From positions 24,248,934 through 24,312,933 of the forward strand of contig NC_063151.1 in NCBI RefSeq assembly GCF_020921035.1: a stretch of DNA of 64,000 nt, given 5' to 3'. Of this stretch, positions 16,600 through 27,834 are shown piece after piece. Within the stretch, counting starts at the first letter, position 1. Every line of letters begins with the position of its first letter. Below the pieces are notes generated by a model. That model was given only the letters and a program-made list of their open reading frames with translations. It made no database searches and had not been told where the DNA came from. The DNA is from Rhodamnia argentea. Lineage: Eukaryota > Streptophyta > Magnoliopsida > Myrtales > Myrtaceae. A program made the translations under genes and the position numbers.

Positions 16600-17661
16600 A
16601 GATTAGCCTGAGATTGACATGTAAAACACACACGCGGTTGCAAGTCGAAGTCCTTCAAGATTCGTCTGCTATTTTCTCCATCCGGGTGTCTTTCTTTTTG
16701 CGTGGAAGGTGTAGCTGGTGGTTGTATATGTAGCATAAAATCAACCTGTAAATTGAAAGTTGATTCTAGGCATCCATGTTGTTGGAACCAAAACAATAAT
16801 AATGACTCTAAAAATTTAGAACAAGGGCACAAATAAAGATTGGAGGGAGAACTTATTGAAATGCAAATGCTTTTACTTCGATGTGCATTACTACTACTCT
16901 TGAACTTCACAACCTTTTTGTAGTGGCTAGTGTCACAGACAACTTAGCACAAATTAAGGATAACATTAAATGAGGAAATACCAAAAAAAAATCTATGAAA
17001 AAACACACAAACAAAGTCCAATAAAGACGCACAATAAATGCATTTGAACATAAAAGTAGCCTTCGTGGAAGAACTCTATGACTTTGTTGGCCTTCTCCTT
17101 CTTCATCTCCATTCCTATTCTTGAATCGTTCTTCTTGTCTTCATTCCTATTCATGCAATAGTTTTTCTTATCTTCAGTCTTCTTTAGATGCCTACCATGA
17201 ATCAAGGCTTTCTCCAAAATCCAGCAACAACCAAATCCAAAACAGCAACTAACGTGTTCAAATCCAGTAATCAATTTTATGTTATGCAAACACGTGTTGA
17301 GTTGGACAGGTACGTACGTGCATGCAATGCATGGTACCTCTTTGTGAGCCTGTGGCTCAATTAGTCCTCAAACTTGAAGTCAAAAAGTAAATATGTACAC
17401 GACAAGTCTTTCGCAAGCAAAAAAGAAATTGGCGGACTCTAATAGAAAACCAATGCGTATGTGTGTTTAGGCGTGTGTACCTGCATTTGCCAGAGGAGGT
17501 CGCCGGAGGGCTTGATGTGGTGGCGGTGGTTGTAGGCCCCGGTGCTCCTTGGCGGTGCCAGCTTCAGGGAACTCCCAAATCTGCTTCCCTGCGTAGTTAT
17601 TGTTATTGGTGCTGTACAAGTAGGGACCGTCTACTCCTGCAGCTATGTTCAGTCTCCACAT
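16600..17661 (-). pseudogene. Decayed oxidosqualene cyclase, 5' fragment
   Basis: Exon 1 (17480-17661) opens MWRLNIAAGVDGPYLYS and matches exon 1 of the intact gene. It has two extra Asn codons, a lost Asp after WEF and an internal deletion that shifts the frame before the end; its splice donor survives. The last 23 bases of exon 2 (16715-16737) and part of intron 2 ('aaagaaagacaccc', 'atggagaaaatagcagacga' on the minus strand) follow, with the exon-2 donor changed from GT to CT. Most of exon 2 and everything downstream is missing. It cannot encode a cyclase. Confidence 0.85.
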
Positions 17662-17689
17662 TCTGATGTTCTAATCTTCGGGTATATCG

Positions 17690-18240
17690 AAAAAGTTATA
17701 AACTTATTACATACAAATTCAGTCTTAGACTTTTTAATTGGACTAATTTAATTTTAGATCTTTTCAGTCAATTTTGACCGGAAATAGCTAACATATACGT
17801 CAATCATTTTACATAACATGACCGACACTCAGGTGATTTTTTTTTTTAACTTTTTTTCTGATTTTTTTTTTCATTTTTTTTTCCTTTCCTTTTCTTTCCT
17901 TCCTTTTTTTTTTCCTTTCCCAACTATGGGTTGCCCACAAACCATCACCGGCCACAGGCACGGGCTAGTGACCCTCACCTAGCCTCGCCTATGGCCAAAG
18001 AGTGGGTCCTCACCTTTGGCCGGAGATGGTCGGCCGACGAATCGCCGGCCACAGTTTAAGGGAAGAAACAAAGAAAAGAAAAGAAAGAAAAAACAATAGA
18101 ATATTTACAAATTCAGAAAAAATTAAGAAAATGTAACATTTTCCCACGCCAGCGCACGACCAGCGCATGTCGGTGCTAGCCATGCTACGTAGGACGGTCG
18201 ACATAACATGCATGCCAGCGATTTCTAGCCAAAATTAACC
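17690..18240. mobile_element. Long-inverted-repeat MITE, family 1, copy 4
   Basis: The left end is 'aaacttattacatacaaatt' and the left arm 'tcaattttgaccggaaatag'. The right arm has 'gcgatttctagccaaaatta'. There is a pyrimidine run, a GC-rich core ('ggccacaggcacgggc') and a purine run. It sits between the two decayed cyclase pieces and may have mediated their inversion or separation (inference). Confidence 0.65.
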
Positions 18241-18387
18241 GTAATGACTGTTCCATCGTGAGCATTGCGCTTCTATGATATGGGATCCGACTCCCCTACT
18301 CAATCAAAATGTTCCTTGGGCTCTGGTGATAGTGAAAATCGGTATTCTATGTGTAGTTTATGATTTTGATATCGCATCAGCTGTCAA

Positions 18388-19290
18388 GTAGAGAGGGATC
18401 CGACTCCCCTGCACCGTGCCGCCTAATCAATTCACAGATGGAAGATGGTGATTATCCTCGACAGGTTTGCACCTTTCCATAACTGGATCTCAGGCAATAA
18501 AAGAGTGCCCGCAACCAGTATCCTGGAAAAAATTTCCAGTGCACTTATCGATACAACTAGGAAGAAACTAGGAAAAAATTTCCACGCATATGATCTTACA
18601 AAAAAACTTCTTTGATCACTTGAAACATTGTCAGGAACTTGATTCACAGCTTCCATATGGAGAAAACGTAGATTTCATAAGCTTCAGAATTCAAAACCCA
18701 AGTAAGTGGTTTGTCTTGTATGATATATCCCAAGGACTTGCTGTCCTAGAACGGAGCATCCTTGCTACGACAACGGTGTCTCCATAGTCCAATGTAATAT
18801 AATCCAAAACTTTGTTTGAAATAAATGTCAAGATGATCAAATAGAAGTTACCACACGTTCTATCTATACCTTATGCGGCACGTTGGAGTATTTGTGTCTT
18901 TCCCATTCCTTTCTCTGGTGTTGAGTGAAAATTGTGTCGTTTTGATTTCATGGACCTCTTGCCGATACACGAGGCAAGACAATTCTTCGATTTATCATAT
19001 GCAAATATAGCCCATTCGATTTGTATAATATGTTGGCCGCAAGGCTGATTTCGCCAGCCACGTCAGGGGATCATGAGCTCTAACAGAGCAATTTTCTGCA
19101 AGCAGAACCGGCGATGTGGGATGCTCCAGAAACCGAATTACGGTGCTGCAACATGTGCTAACCTAGAACTATAAAGGGTGTTGTTGATTAAGGTAGCAGG
19201 ACGGCTAAAATGACTGTTCTTAGATCCATTGACAGGCACATATATACAATATTGCACTTTCTTTATCCTGATGAACCAACTTACTGATTG
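18388..19290 (+). pseudogene. Decayed oxidosqualene cyclase, 3' fragment and flank
   Basis: Bases 18388-18464 match exon 15 of the intact gene ([21 protein letters not shown]) but lack 7 bases, which shifts the frame; the donor is kept. The start of intron 15 is recognisable to about 18620. Exon 16 is not found. From about 18769 the sequence matches the downstream flank of the intact gene. A loose duplicate of 'gggatccgactcccct' at about 18284 shows further rearrangement. The region leads directly into the first kinase gene. Confidence 0.8.
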
Positions 19291-19361
19291 AGTTTTCTCC
19301 TTGTGGCATTTTGTTTGGCCAGCTTCGAAACAAGAAAGGTCCTCCTCAATTTGAGATATCT

Positions 19362-19387
19362 GAGAGAGAGAGAGAGAGAGAGAGAGA
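19362..19387. repeat. (GA)13 repeat upstream of kinase A
   Basis: The run is followed by 'ttagaggagagtctcat', a phrase also found right after the GA run upstream of kinase B. It therefore belongs to the duplicated promoter-proximal unit. GA runs can bind plant BBR/BPC proteins (established for the family; not shown here). Confidence 0.85.
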
Positions 19388-19621
19388 TTAGAGGAGAGTC
19401 TCATCTTTATTTGCTCCCCTATTCTTAGCCACATTAACGTCTGGTACTTCTTCACTGATATGGAAGGAACAAAACAACTAATGCATTTTTTCACTTGCAC
19501 AACAGAGAACCACCAGATTATTTCGTTCAGAAGCTTTGGTCAAACACATTTCCACAGTTATCATTGCCCATAATCAGAAAACAAGGAGGAAGCATTGAGC
19601 TCTTGTCGCAGAGAAGAAAGA

Positions 19622-22600
19622 ATGTGGGTTGGAAAGAGTCATGAGGAGAAGAGAACCAGCACCAGGAATGGATTAGTCGCCGTCGCGGTTGACAAGGACA
19701 AAGGCAGCCAATTTGCCATCCGATGGGCCGGCGATCATCTCCTCTCCAGGGGTCAAACTGTCGTCCTCATTCATGTTCATGACGACTCCTCTCGTGTGTA
19801 TACCATTTCCATTTGCACCTATGTCTTTCATGACCTATTTATACATAGAAATCAAGATCGCATTTCTATCTCGAACACACATCAAATCCTCGGTTTCCAG
19901 CCCATCGCAAATATTTCATGAACTTGTCATCATGTTACATCATATCCAGAATGGAATACAAACGGAATTTGACCGAGCAAAGCAAACTATTACATGAAAT
20001 GCCAGCAATGTGGTGATATGTATCACCTTGCACGGCATCCATCCATTACCAGACATGGGGAGCTCCTGCAGATTCACAAAAGTGAAGAAGCCATACATGT
20101 GACTGACCATTTCTCTTTTTGCTTGGTTGCAGTCGCACACCAACATCACCACCGCCGTCACCACCAGCAACATCATCATCACCACCACCATTCCGCTTCT
20201 GACATTGCTCATGGAGCTTCATCCCCCCAACAGAAACAGGACCTCGACAAGCCAACCAAGGACCTGTTTCTCACCTTCCATTGTTATTGCACTCGAAAAG
20301 ATGTAAGTCAAAAAGCTCAAAGTGCTTTCAATTAACAATGTTTGAGATCATGTTAACAAGTACCCCTGAAGCACTTGCTATACTTACCTGACAAGCAAAG
20401 TTCCAATTTTCAAGGCTCTAGTTATGCACATTAACCGAAAAAGTTAGTTTTTTGGAATTAAAAAAATTCGTTAGTTGGATGCTCAACAAATACCTTGTTT
20501 GTGGACAACCTTTAACAGAATCCTCATATTTTTCCACCATCTTTCATATAATGTTGTTTCACTCCTTAATGTATATGCAGAATTCAGTGTTCCACATTCC
20601 TTGTTCCCTTTCTTTTTTATTATTTACAGATCTTATTTGAACCAGATACACAGCCTAGATGTTGTACTGGAAGATACAGACGTGGTCAGGGCACTTACTG
20701 ACTATGTCTCTTACGCTGCAATTGAATCCTTGGTTCTTGGTGCTTCATCGCGGCACGGCTTCATCAGGTAACAACCTCCGCAGATAGCAAAATTTGCAGG
20801 CCATGTCTTGTTTTGTCTCCTTTGCTTACTTTTTCAAAAGCAAATGTTTATCCTTTTCTTAAGCTCTGCAAATAGTTTCACCTGTAAAGTTATATAGCAA
20901 GACTAACACTCGCATATTAACTAATTGAAGTTTTCTTTTTAGTATGGACTTACCAAACAGAGATGGCAAATCCACTTGCACAAACAACATTCAGGAACTG
21001 TTTCTGACACCAACTCCTCAGGACTCAAAAAATACTTTGAGGAAAGAAATGGGTGCTTCATACACTGATAGATAAACCTCCCTTCATGAAAGATTGTTCT
21101 ATAGAGGAAGAAGAGAATGAGACTTTGACATCATCCACAATATAAATGCTACAAAACACTAGAGTTTGTGTAGATATACCTAAATTGGTGGTTTGTCTCC
21201 AACAGATTAAAGTCTTCGCATGTCCCAAGCAGTGTCTCGAAAGGGGTACCGGATTTCTGCACCGTTTATGTCATCTCCAAGGGAAAGGTCTCTTCTATGC
21301 GGAAAGCCTCTCATCCGGCCCCTCATGCCTCCCCTCTTCTTGACCAAATACAGACCCTTAAAGAGAAAACAGCCGGCTCAGAAAGATACTTGCAAAATAG
21401 CTTAAGAGGTTCATTGCTCTCCTCGATCACTTCAGATATGCTTCAGCATTACAAGAATGTTAAACTGTTGAAGTTTTCTAATGGCTGCAGAAAAACCCTT
21501 ACCTAGACCTCTCAGCAGGCAACACGAGTCCATGAAGTAAGTTTCGAAAATATCAAATCTTTATTTACTGCCAGCAAGAAAGATGGAAATTCTCCAAGGA
21601 ATATGGGGTTGCAGACAACATATCCTAAGCAAGTGCAGTTCAAAGAAATAAAACTGATGACTTAGAAGCATGATATATCGTGTTGACCATTTTGGATGTA
21701 CATGAATTTGATTAGAGGTAGTAATGATGAGAGGGGAGAGGCAGAGGATTGGTTGAGTATTGTCACTGCAATTGTCACATCTTCAGTTTCTTTGAATGTG
21801 CACTTACTTTACAAGTGATAATGAAACAGGTCGACATGGGATAGAGGAAGGTCATATGGATATGTCGCGGGGATAATGTCCGACACGGATTCTGACATTT
21901 CATTTGTCAGCTCAGGAAGGCCAAGCACAGATCGCCCATCCTCCGTGTTCTATGACCATAATGACTTCTTCCACCCTCCAAGGCTTTCCACCAGTTCTGA
22001 TAGGTTATCCATTCATTCACTGCACAAGTTTGCCGACCTCAATTCTCTGCAGGAATTTTCATCAGCTTCATATGAAAGTGGACGAACATCAAGTTCATCA
22101 CACAACATGGTAATATATTCTCATTCTCAGACTTACAAGTATTCGCCACATACAGGGTAATTGATTGCTTCTCCATGACAAGTTGGAAATAATTTTATCT
22201 AATGCAACTAACTAAGAGATGCCCACCTACCCTGAGAGGGGTTCAAGAGCTATCAGCATGATGAGTTTGCAGTCTTCTTTCGGAGATATTAATCCAAGAA
22301 GTATAAAGCTTAGGAAATTGAGATATCATATCTTGGTTCCTGCATATCTCAGACAAGTTTTTGACAGTAGTAGGCAATTTTCCTGCACTCTTTTTTGCAG
22401 AAACAGTCACAACTGTTAATTAGGCTGAGCAAGAATCATCTTCTGTTACAACCAAGGAAGTGCCTTACATTATAATGCCATTCAAAATGTTGTGTATGTG
22501 TTCAGCATGCATTTTTTAATAGTATAAAACAAGGCATGAGAACTGGATGACCAAATCTCAAATTGCATTCATACAAGGTAAACAAAAGGCAAGTGTTAGG

Positions 22601-24868
22601 TGCACATAGACGAGTAAAAGATTATAACAATGATGTCTGTACTCCACGGGTAGATATATTCTGTCATGGTTATATAGTTTCTTGAAAAACCCAGATCTAT
22701 CAAAGTAATAGGCGTGTTTCTAGGAAAGATATGGTACTAGTAAAATTTTTACATGGTGACTTTCAACCTTTCTGTCCATGTCTAAATCAAGCAGGACGAA
22801 GTTGATGCTGAAATGAGGAGGCTGAAGTTAGAACTGAAGCAAACAATGGAATTGTATAGCACAGCATGCAAAGAAGCACTAGCAGCAAAACAGAAGGTAC
22901 TAAGAAGACGAGTATGTATTTCATGTGAAAATAGGGTACTTGCTTAAACCAAACTAACTTCAGGAAATGGAGATGCATTGCTGGAGACTAGAAGAAGAGC
23001 GGCGTCTTGAAGAGGCACGATTTGCTCAGGAAGCTGCATTCTCAATTGTAGACAAGGAGAGAGCTAAGTGCAAAGCAGCCATTGAAGCAGCCGAAGCATC
23101 AAAGAAGATGGCAGAATTAGAAGCGCTTCGGAGAGCCAATGCGGAAACGAAAGCCCTCAAAGATGCAGAGGAGATGAAGAAGGTCTTGGATACATTAAAT
23201 CGCAGTGATGCAAGATGCAGGATGTACACTATCGAAGAGATTGAAGCTGCGACAAATTCCTTTGACGAGTCCTACAAGATTGGGGAGGGAGGTTATGGGC
23301 CAGTCTTCAAGTGTTACCTAGATCATACACCAGTTGCAGTTAAAGTTTTACGTCCAGATGCAGCTCATGGAAAATCACAGTTTCAGCAAGAGGTAAGAGA
23401 AAAGAATTGACACCTTTTTTGAAGCCTTGCACAGTACACTTTCTTGCTGACTTTGTAACTCACAAATGTCACTGTTTATCATCAATTGAGGAACTGAGAA
23501 TGTCATGGAAGTGCCGCTAAGTAAATGGCAGTTGAAGCAAACGGTGGACCTCTAACTTCTGTTTGATTACAGCTGAAACATGATTGAGATACCTCAAAAA
23601 TACCTAACATGCATATCTGTCCCGCCACAAACAAGTTGAATTAGATCTTGAAAAAATTGAATATTGCCAATGAATCTCTCAAAGTCACTGGTGACAAAGA
23701 AAAGGGTATGCAATTCAGAATTCTTCACATTCTTTCACTAGTGAGGCCCACAAATATTCAATTTCGAATCTGTTTGAGAGAATTTTCTTTATCACAATGA
23801 TTTTCATGAAAAGAGGAAGCAGAATTGCAGTGACAAAAATCACATTATCATAGTTAATCTGTCCATTGACCATGATGATGCAGGTGGAAGTACTTAGCCG
23901 CATAAGGCATCCCAACATGGTTCTCCTCTTAGGAGCCTGCCCTGAGCACGGGTGTCTAGTGTACGAGTTCATGGCCAACGGATGCTTAGAGGACCGTCTC
24001 TTCAGGCGACACAAATCCCCTGTTCTTTCTTGGCAACTTCGGTTCCGAATTGCTGCAGAGGTAGCCACAGGCCTTATGTTTCTCCATCAGACAAAACCAG
24101 AGCCTCTAGTCCATCGAGACCTTAAACCGGCCAACATCTTGCTCGGTTACAACTACGTCAGCAAGATCAGCGATGTTGGTTTGGTAAGGCTTGTTCCTCC
24201 TCCTGTTGCTGAAAACATGACTCAGTACCGAATAACATCGACTGCTGGAACCTTCTGTTATATCGATCCCGAATATCAACAAACTGGAATGCTTGCCGTA
24301 AAATCTGATGTATATTCTCTAGGAATTGTGCTTCTACAATTAATCACGGCAAAACCACCGATGGGTATCACTCATAACGTCAGCACATCTATAGAAAACG
24401 GGAACTTTTCGGAGATGTTAGACCCTGATGTGCCTAATTGGCCTGTTGAGGAGGCCTTATGCATTGCACAGCTAGCTCTGCAGTGTGCAGAGTTAAGACG
24501 AAAGGATCGGCCTGATCTTGGCAAGGTGGTTTTGCCAGAGCTTAACAGATTGAGAGATTTCGCTGATGAGAGCATACTAAATGGCTCATTATTAGGTGGC
24601 GCCGCAACCCTGTCTCCTCGTCACTCTTACATTTCCAATGCCCAGGTAAAAACAAATTCTCTTTACTAAAATCAGGAAATTGGCCCAAGACATCCCCTCC
24701 CACTATGATCTTTCCTTAAAGCACCCTTCCAACATAATAAGAAGGCTTGACTTGTTTTCCAAAATGTCGTGGCAGGAGGTGATGGCCGATCCTTCGCTTG
24801 TGCATTCAGGAAGCTCAAGGGGCCACTCCAACACTCTCAGCCACAACAGCCAGTCAGTCAGAGTATAA
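19622..24868 (+). CDS. Receptor-like cytoplasmic kinase with Usp domain, copy A (792 aa)
   Basis: Exons: 19622-19793, 20133-20302, 20646-20767, 21206-21408, 21491-21536, 21830-22109, 22795-22896, 22964-23392, 23884-24645, 24776-24868. The sum is 793 codons including the stop, with all phases consistent. Domain order: N-terminal universal-stress-protein/adenine-nucleotide-hydrolase-like domain (about aa 10-190), Ser-rich linker, coiled coil (about aa 332-450), then a Ser/Thr kinase. The kinase shows GEGGYGPVF (about 472-480), VAVK (Lys about 492), HRDLKP (Asp about 587), DVG in place of DFG, and CYIDPEYQQTG. A His-rich stretch of about 18 residues sits in exon 2 and is absent from copy B. An in-frame ATG at 19595 is possible; 19622 was chosen because copy B starts with the same MWVGK. 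No U-box is present. Family RLCK-IX; substrate unknown. Confidence 0.9.
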
Positions 24869-24939
24869 CTTTGTTATTAGCATCTTTATCATAAACACCA
24901 TCCTGCGTTTTCTCAATTCTACGTTGCTCCATGTCAGAA

Positions 24940-25255
24940 AGGGGCCAATCAATTGACAAATGGAAGACAGTGATTGATCCCAGAAGGTTTGGAACTTTCT
25001 GTGACTTGTTCCCCTGCATTTCATGTGAATGCAATCACTTGATGCCTAATCGAGAACCCAAAAGTGTTACCTTACAACGGAACATATCCTATCTTCTAAG
25101 CTTGAACGTTGCTCCCCCAATATACTTAGTCACGCTTTGCTTGCAGGAGATCGATGAGTTCGCACTGTGCTGTTTCCAGGGGCAGCGGGTACTGGTGGGC
25201 TTCCGGGGGTGTCGTAGGCGGGTTCATCCATCCTCAAGGGCCTTTTGATGAAACA
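24940..25255 (+). pseudogene. Decayed oxidosqualene cyclase, exon 15-16 relic
   Basis: The stretch 'ccaatcaattgacaaatgga' and what follows match the end of cyclase exon 15 and the start of its intron. Near 25145 'ttgcaggagatc' matches the exon 16 acceptor. 'gtcgtaggcgggttc' followed by 'ccttttga' matches its last codons and stop. The middle is too diverged to read. It begins about 70 bases behind the stop of kinase A and so may lie in that gene's 3' untranslated region. Confidence 0.75.
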
Positions 25256-25559
25256 GAATAAATAGTCTTGTCGTGTACTGTCACCGTATGCATTTGATGA
25301 TCAGAAGGACCTGTCTTGTATCCACTGTATTTAAAGTTCAGTAGAGACACCAAAAACATGCTTTAGGTCAGTTTTGCTTTTTTTAAGGAGCTTCAGAGTA
25401 GATCATTACGGTTGAGCAGCGGAAACTTCATGTGACTTTCTTGTTTCTGATAAACGTTGACCAAAAAAGGTTTGTTGATGCTTTGAAGAAGGCAGAGCTT
25501 GGATGCTGATGAAGATGATGCAGATGCATCATGGTGTAGTAAATGATTGACTTTCCTAG

Positions 25560-25900
25560 TGAAAATTATCAATAAAAAATTCTAAACCTATTGTAATTGT
25601 ATTAATTAAATATTAATTTTTTTTTGTCAATTCAGTCCTTAGCTTTTTTGTTTCTGTATCAATTCAAATAATTTTGATCAGAAATCGCTAACGTGAATGC
25701 CCGCCGAGCAACATAGTCACGACCAACGTTAACATGGATATTTTAAAAGAATATTCTAATAATTTTTTTGTATTTTTATTTTCTTTTCTTTACTTTTTTT
25801 TTCCCTTGCTATTAGGGCCGGCGAGGGTCGGGATGCCTCAGCCATCCCGAACCTAAGTGTAGGGAAAGAAAAAAGATAAACAAAAAAAATATAAAATATC
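25560..25900. mobile_element. Long-inverted-repeat MITE, family 1, truncated copy 5
   Basis: The left end 'ttctaaacctattgtaattg' and left arm 'gatcagaaatcgctaacgtg' match the other copies, followed by the pyrimidine run and a GC-rich core. The right arm is missing or too diverged to recognise. Confidence 0.55.
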
Positions 25901-26254
25901 CCAAACTGGCATACTTGAATCTGGAGGCTTTCCAACCAAAAAAAAAATCTGAAGGATGGTAGGGTGATGGAGATGGCGAAGACAGCGACGGTAACGACCG
26001 AGAAGACAACTATGGAGAAGCAGACATTACTAATGAGCTTGACAAGGTATTGGGCGAGGGCTTCAGCTCCTGGATCGAAATCTTTAATGGGTTTTTTTCT
26101 TGTCTTTGTGATTGATCAATCAAAAATAGTGTGAAAAAGGAGACGTTGAAATGATCAATTAATCACATATCTTAAAAGCATACAAAAAAGATTTAATAGC
26201 ATGAAAAACTTCAAAATGATACACACGTAATAAACTTACCACAAACTAAATTTT
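25901..26254. other. Intergenic, nothing recognised
   Basis: AT-rich sequence between two repeats. A 65-codon minus-strand frame at 25812-26009 has simple composition and no family resemblance. Confidence 0.4.
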
Positions 26255-26630
26255 TTTGCCACAAAAAATCTCCAACTTGTACACTTATGACAAATCTATC
26301 CCAAACTAATTTTTTAACCGTCAAAAATCTCAAATTAGTACACATGTGACCATTTTACTCTCCGTTAGTTTCCGTTGAATTGGGTTAATACCTCTGAAAA
26401 TAACAAACTAGCATAGCTACCACAAACGGAGTATAAAAACCCCAAACCGAGACACCTGTCAACTGTCACGTGTCATCTGACTCAAGAATTTGACAGGAAA
26501 ATTTAACGAAAACTAACGGATGGTAAATTTGTTACAAGTATACCAATTTGAGGGTTTTGATGGTCAATAAATTAGTTTGAGATAAATTTGTCACGGATGT
26601 ACCAGCTTAGGGTTTTTCGTGGTATTATTT
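26255..26630. mobile_element. Foldback MITE, family 2
   Basis: The left arm ('gccacaaaaaatctccaact', 'tgacaaatctatcccaaact', 'actctccgttagtttccgtt') is mirrored by the right arm ('aactaacggatggtaaattt', 'agtttgagataaatttgtca', 'agcttagggtttttcgtggt'). Arms are roughly 120 bases with imperfect identity. Non-autonomous; no coding content. Confidence 0.7.
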
Positions 26631-26729
26631 GACGCGGTTTTATTTGCTATAGTATCATTTTTACAGCACTAATAAACATATTTTGTCCAAAAACCGTGCT
26701 AAACCGAGATTAAAATAGTCGGGATATCA

Positions 26730-27430
26730 TCAGTAGACCTAAACTATCCTTGAAAGCCTTTTTTTTTTTTTCAATTTCATCCCTAGATCTTATGGTCCTT
26801 CTATTATAGACTTAAAGGAGTATGCTGACGTGATTGTTAAAGTTACTGACTTTTTATTTTCCGTTCAATTTCATTCTTGAACTTATTTGTCAGTTGAATT
26901 TAGTCCTTAATCAGTCAATCTATCATTTTTTTGGTCCGCTTTCTAACAACTTTCGAGCCTGACGATGGTCATATGACGTTTTGCAAGATAAACCTCAATG
27001 GCCATTAATAGAATAAATAATCTTTCATACAATCCCTTCGACAAAACATACTCACGGCAAGTGCTAATGTGTTCGTAATTAGACTTAACCGTATTTAAGT
27101 CATAAGCTGGTCAATCTATTTTATTCATGGACAATAAAATGTCGGGTCTGAATTGACAATTCGAGATAATCCTTGTACTAGCATGAAACATATGTTGGGT
27201 ACATTTGAAAGTGTGTACAACATGTAAATACACATGTAAGCCATTTATATAGGACGTTAATCGTGACATAATCAATGAGTATTCGTATCAGGATTAAACC
27301 TAAATTTGACACGACTCGAGCGAGGAGAAAAAAGCCCTTCAGTGGACTAAATTGAACAAATAAACCAAGTATAGGGACGAAATTGAATAACTATTCAAGT
27401 TAAGTCCTAAAGTAAAGAGGATTACCCATC
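26730..27430. mobile_element. Probable MITE or decayed repeat, family 3
   Basis: The left side 'caatttcatccctagatctt' is mirrored on the right by 'gtatagggacgaaattgaat'. In between lie 'caatttcattcttgaactta' and 'agtggactaaattgaacaaa', again roughly inverted. The boundaries are vague. Confidence 0.45.
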
Positions 27431-27536
27431 AACATTACCACATTTGGTCGATAATTTCAACAGAAAGATCACATTAAACCAATTTTTAAAAGTACAAGAA
27501 CGATATTAAACAAACAGAAGTTCCAGGATGACCTTG

Positions 27537-27540
<4 letters not shown>

Positions 27541-27580
<40 letters not shown>
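27541..27580. repeat. (GA)20 repeat upstream of kinase B
   Basis: An uninterrupted GA run followed by 'ttagaggagagtctcat', the same phrase as upstream of kinase A. It lies about 250 bases before the ATG in both genes. Confidence 0.9.
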
Positions 27581-27583
<3 letters not shown>

Positions 27584-27834
27584 GAGGAGAGTCTCATATT
27601 TCGGTCTCCTCTTAGCTATTTTTATGGAATGATGCTCGATCCTTTGTGCACAAGACGAGGGAACAAACAGGAAAGGAAAGAACAACCTTTGACACCTGAA
27701 GAAGAGAAAATAGCGGGTACACCTTTTCAGGAGGGAGCTCTGATCATCAAACACAGTCCAAGATTTTGTTGTCACCCACCCAAGATCACTCTGTTTGATG
27801 CTTAATTGCCTAGAGAGATAGAAAGAGAGAGAGA

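Noticed and set aside
19942..20255. Minus-strand frames opposite the His-rich exon
   Set aside because: They mirror the CAC/CAT repeat of kinase A exon 2 (Met/Val/Gly runs) and are shadows of it.
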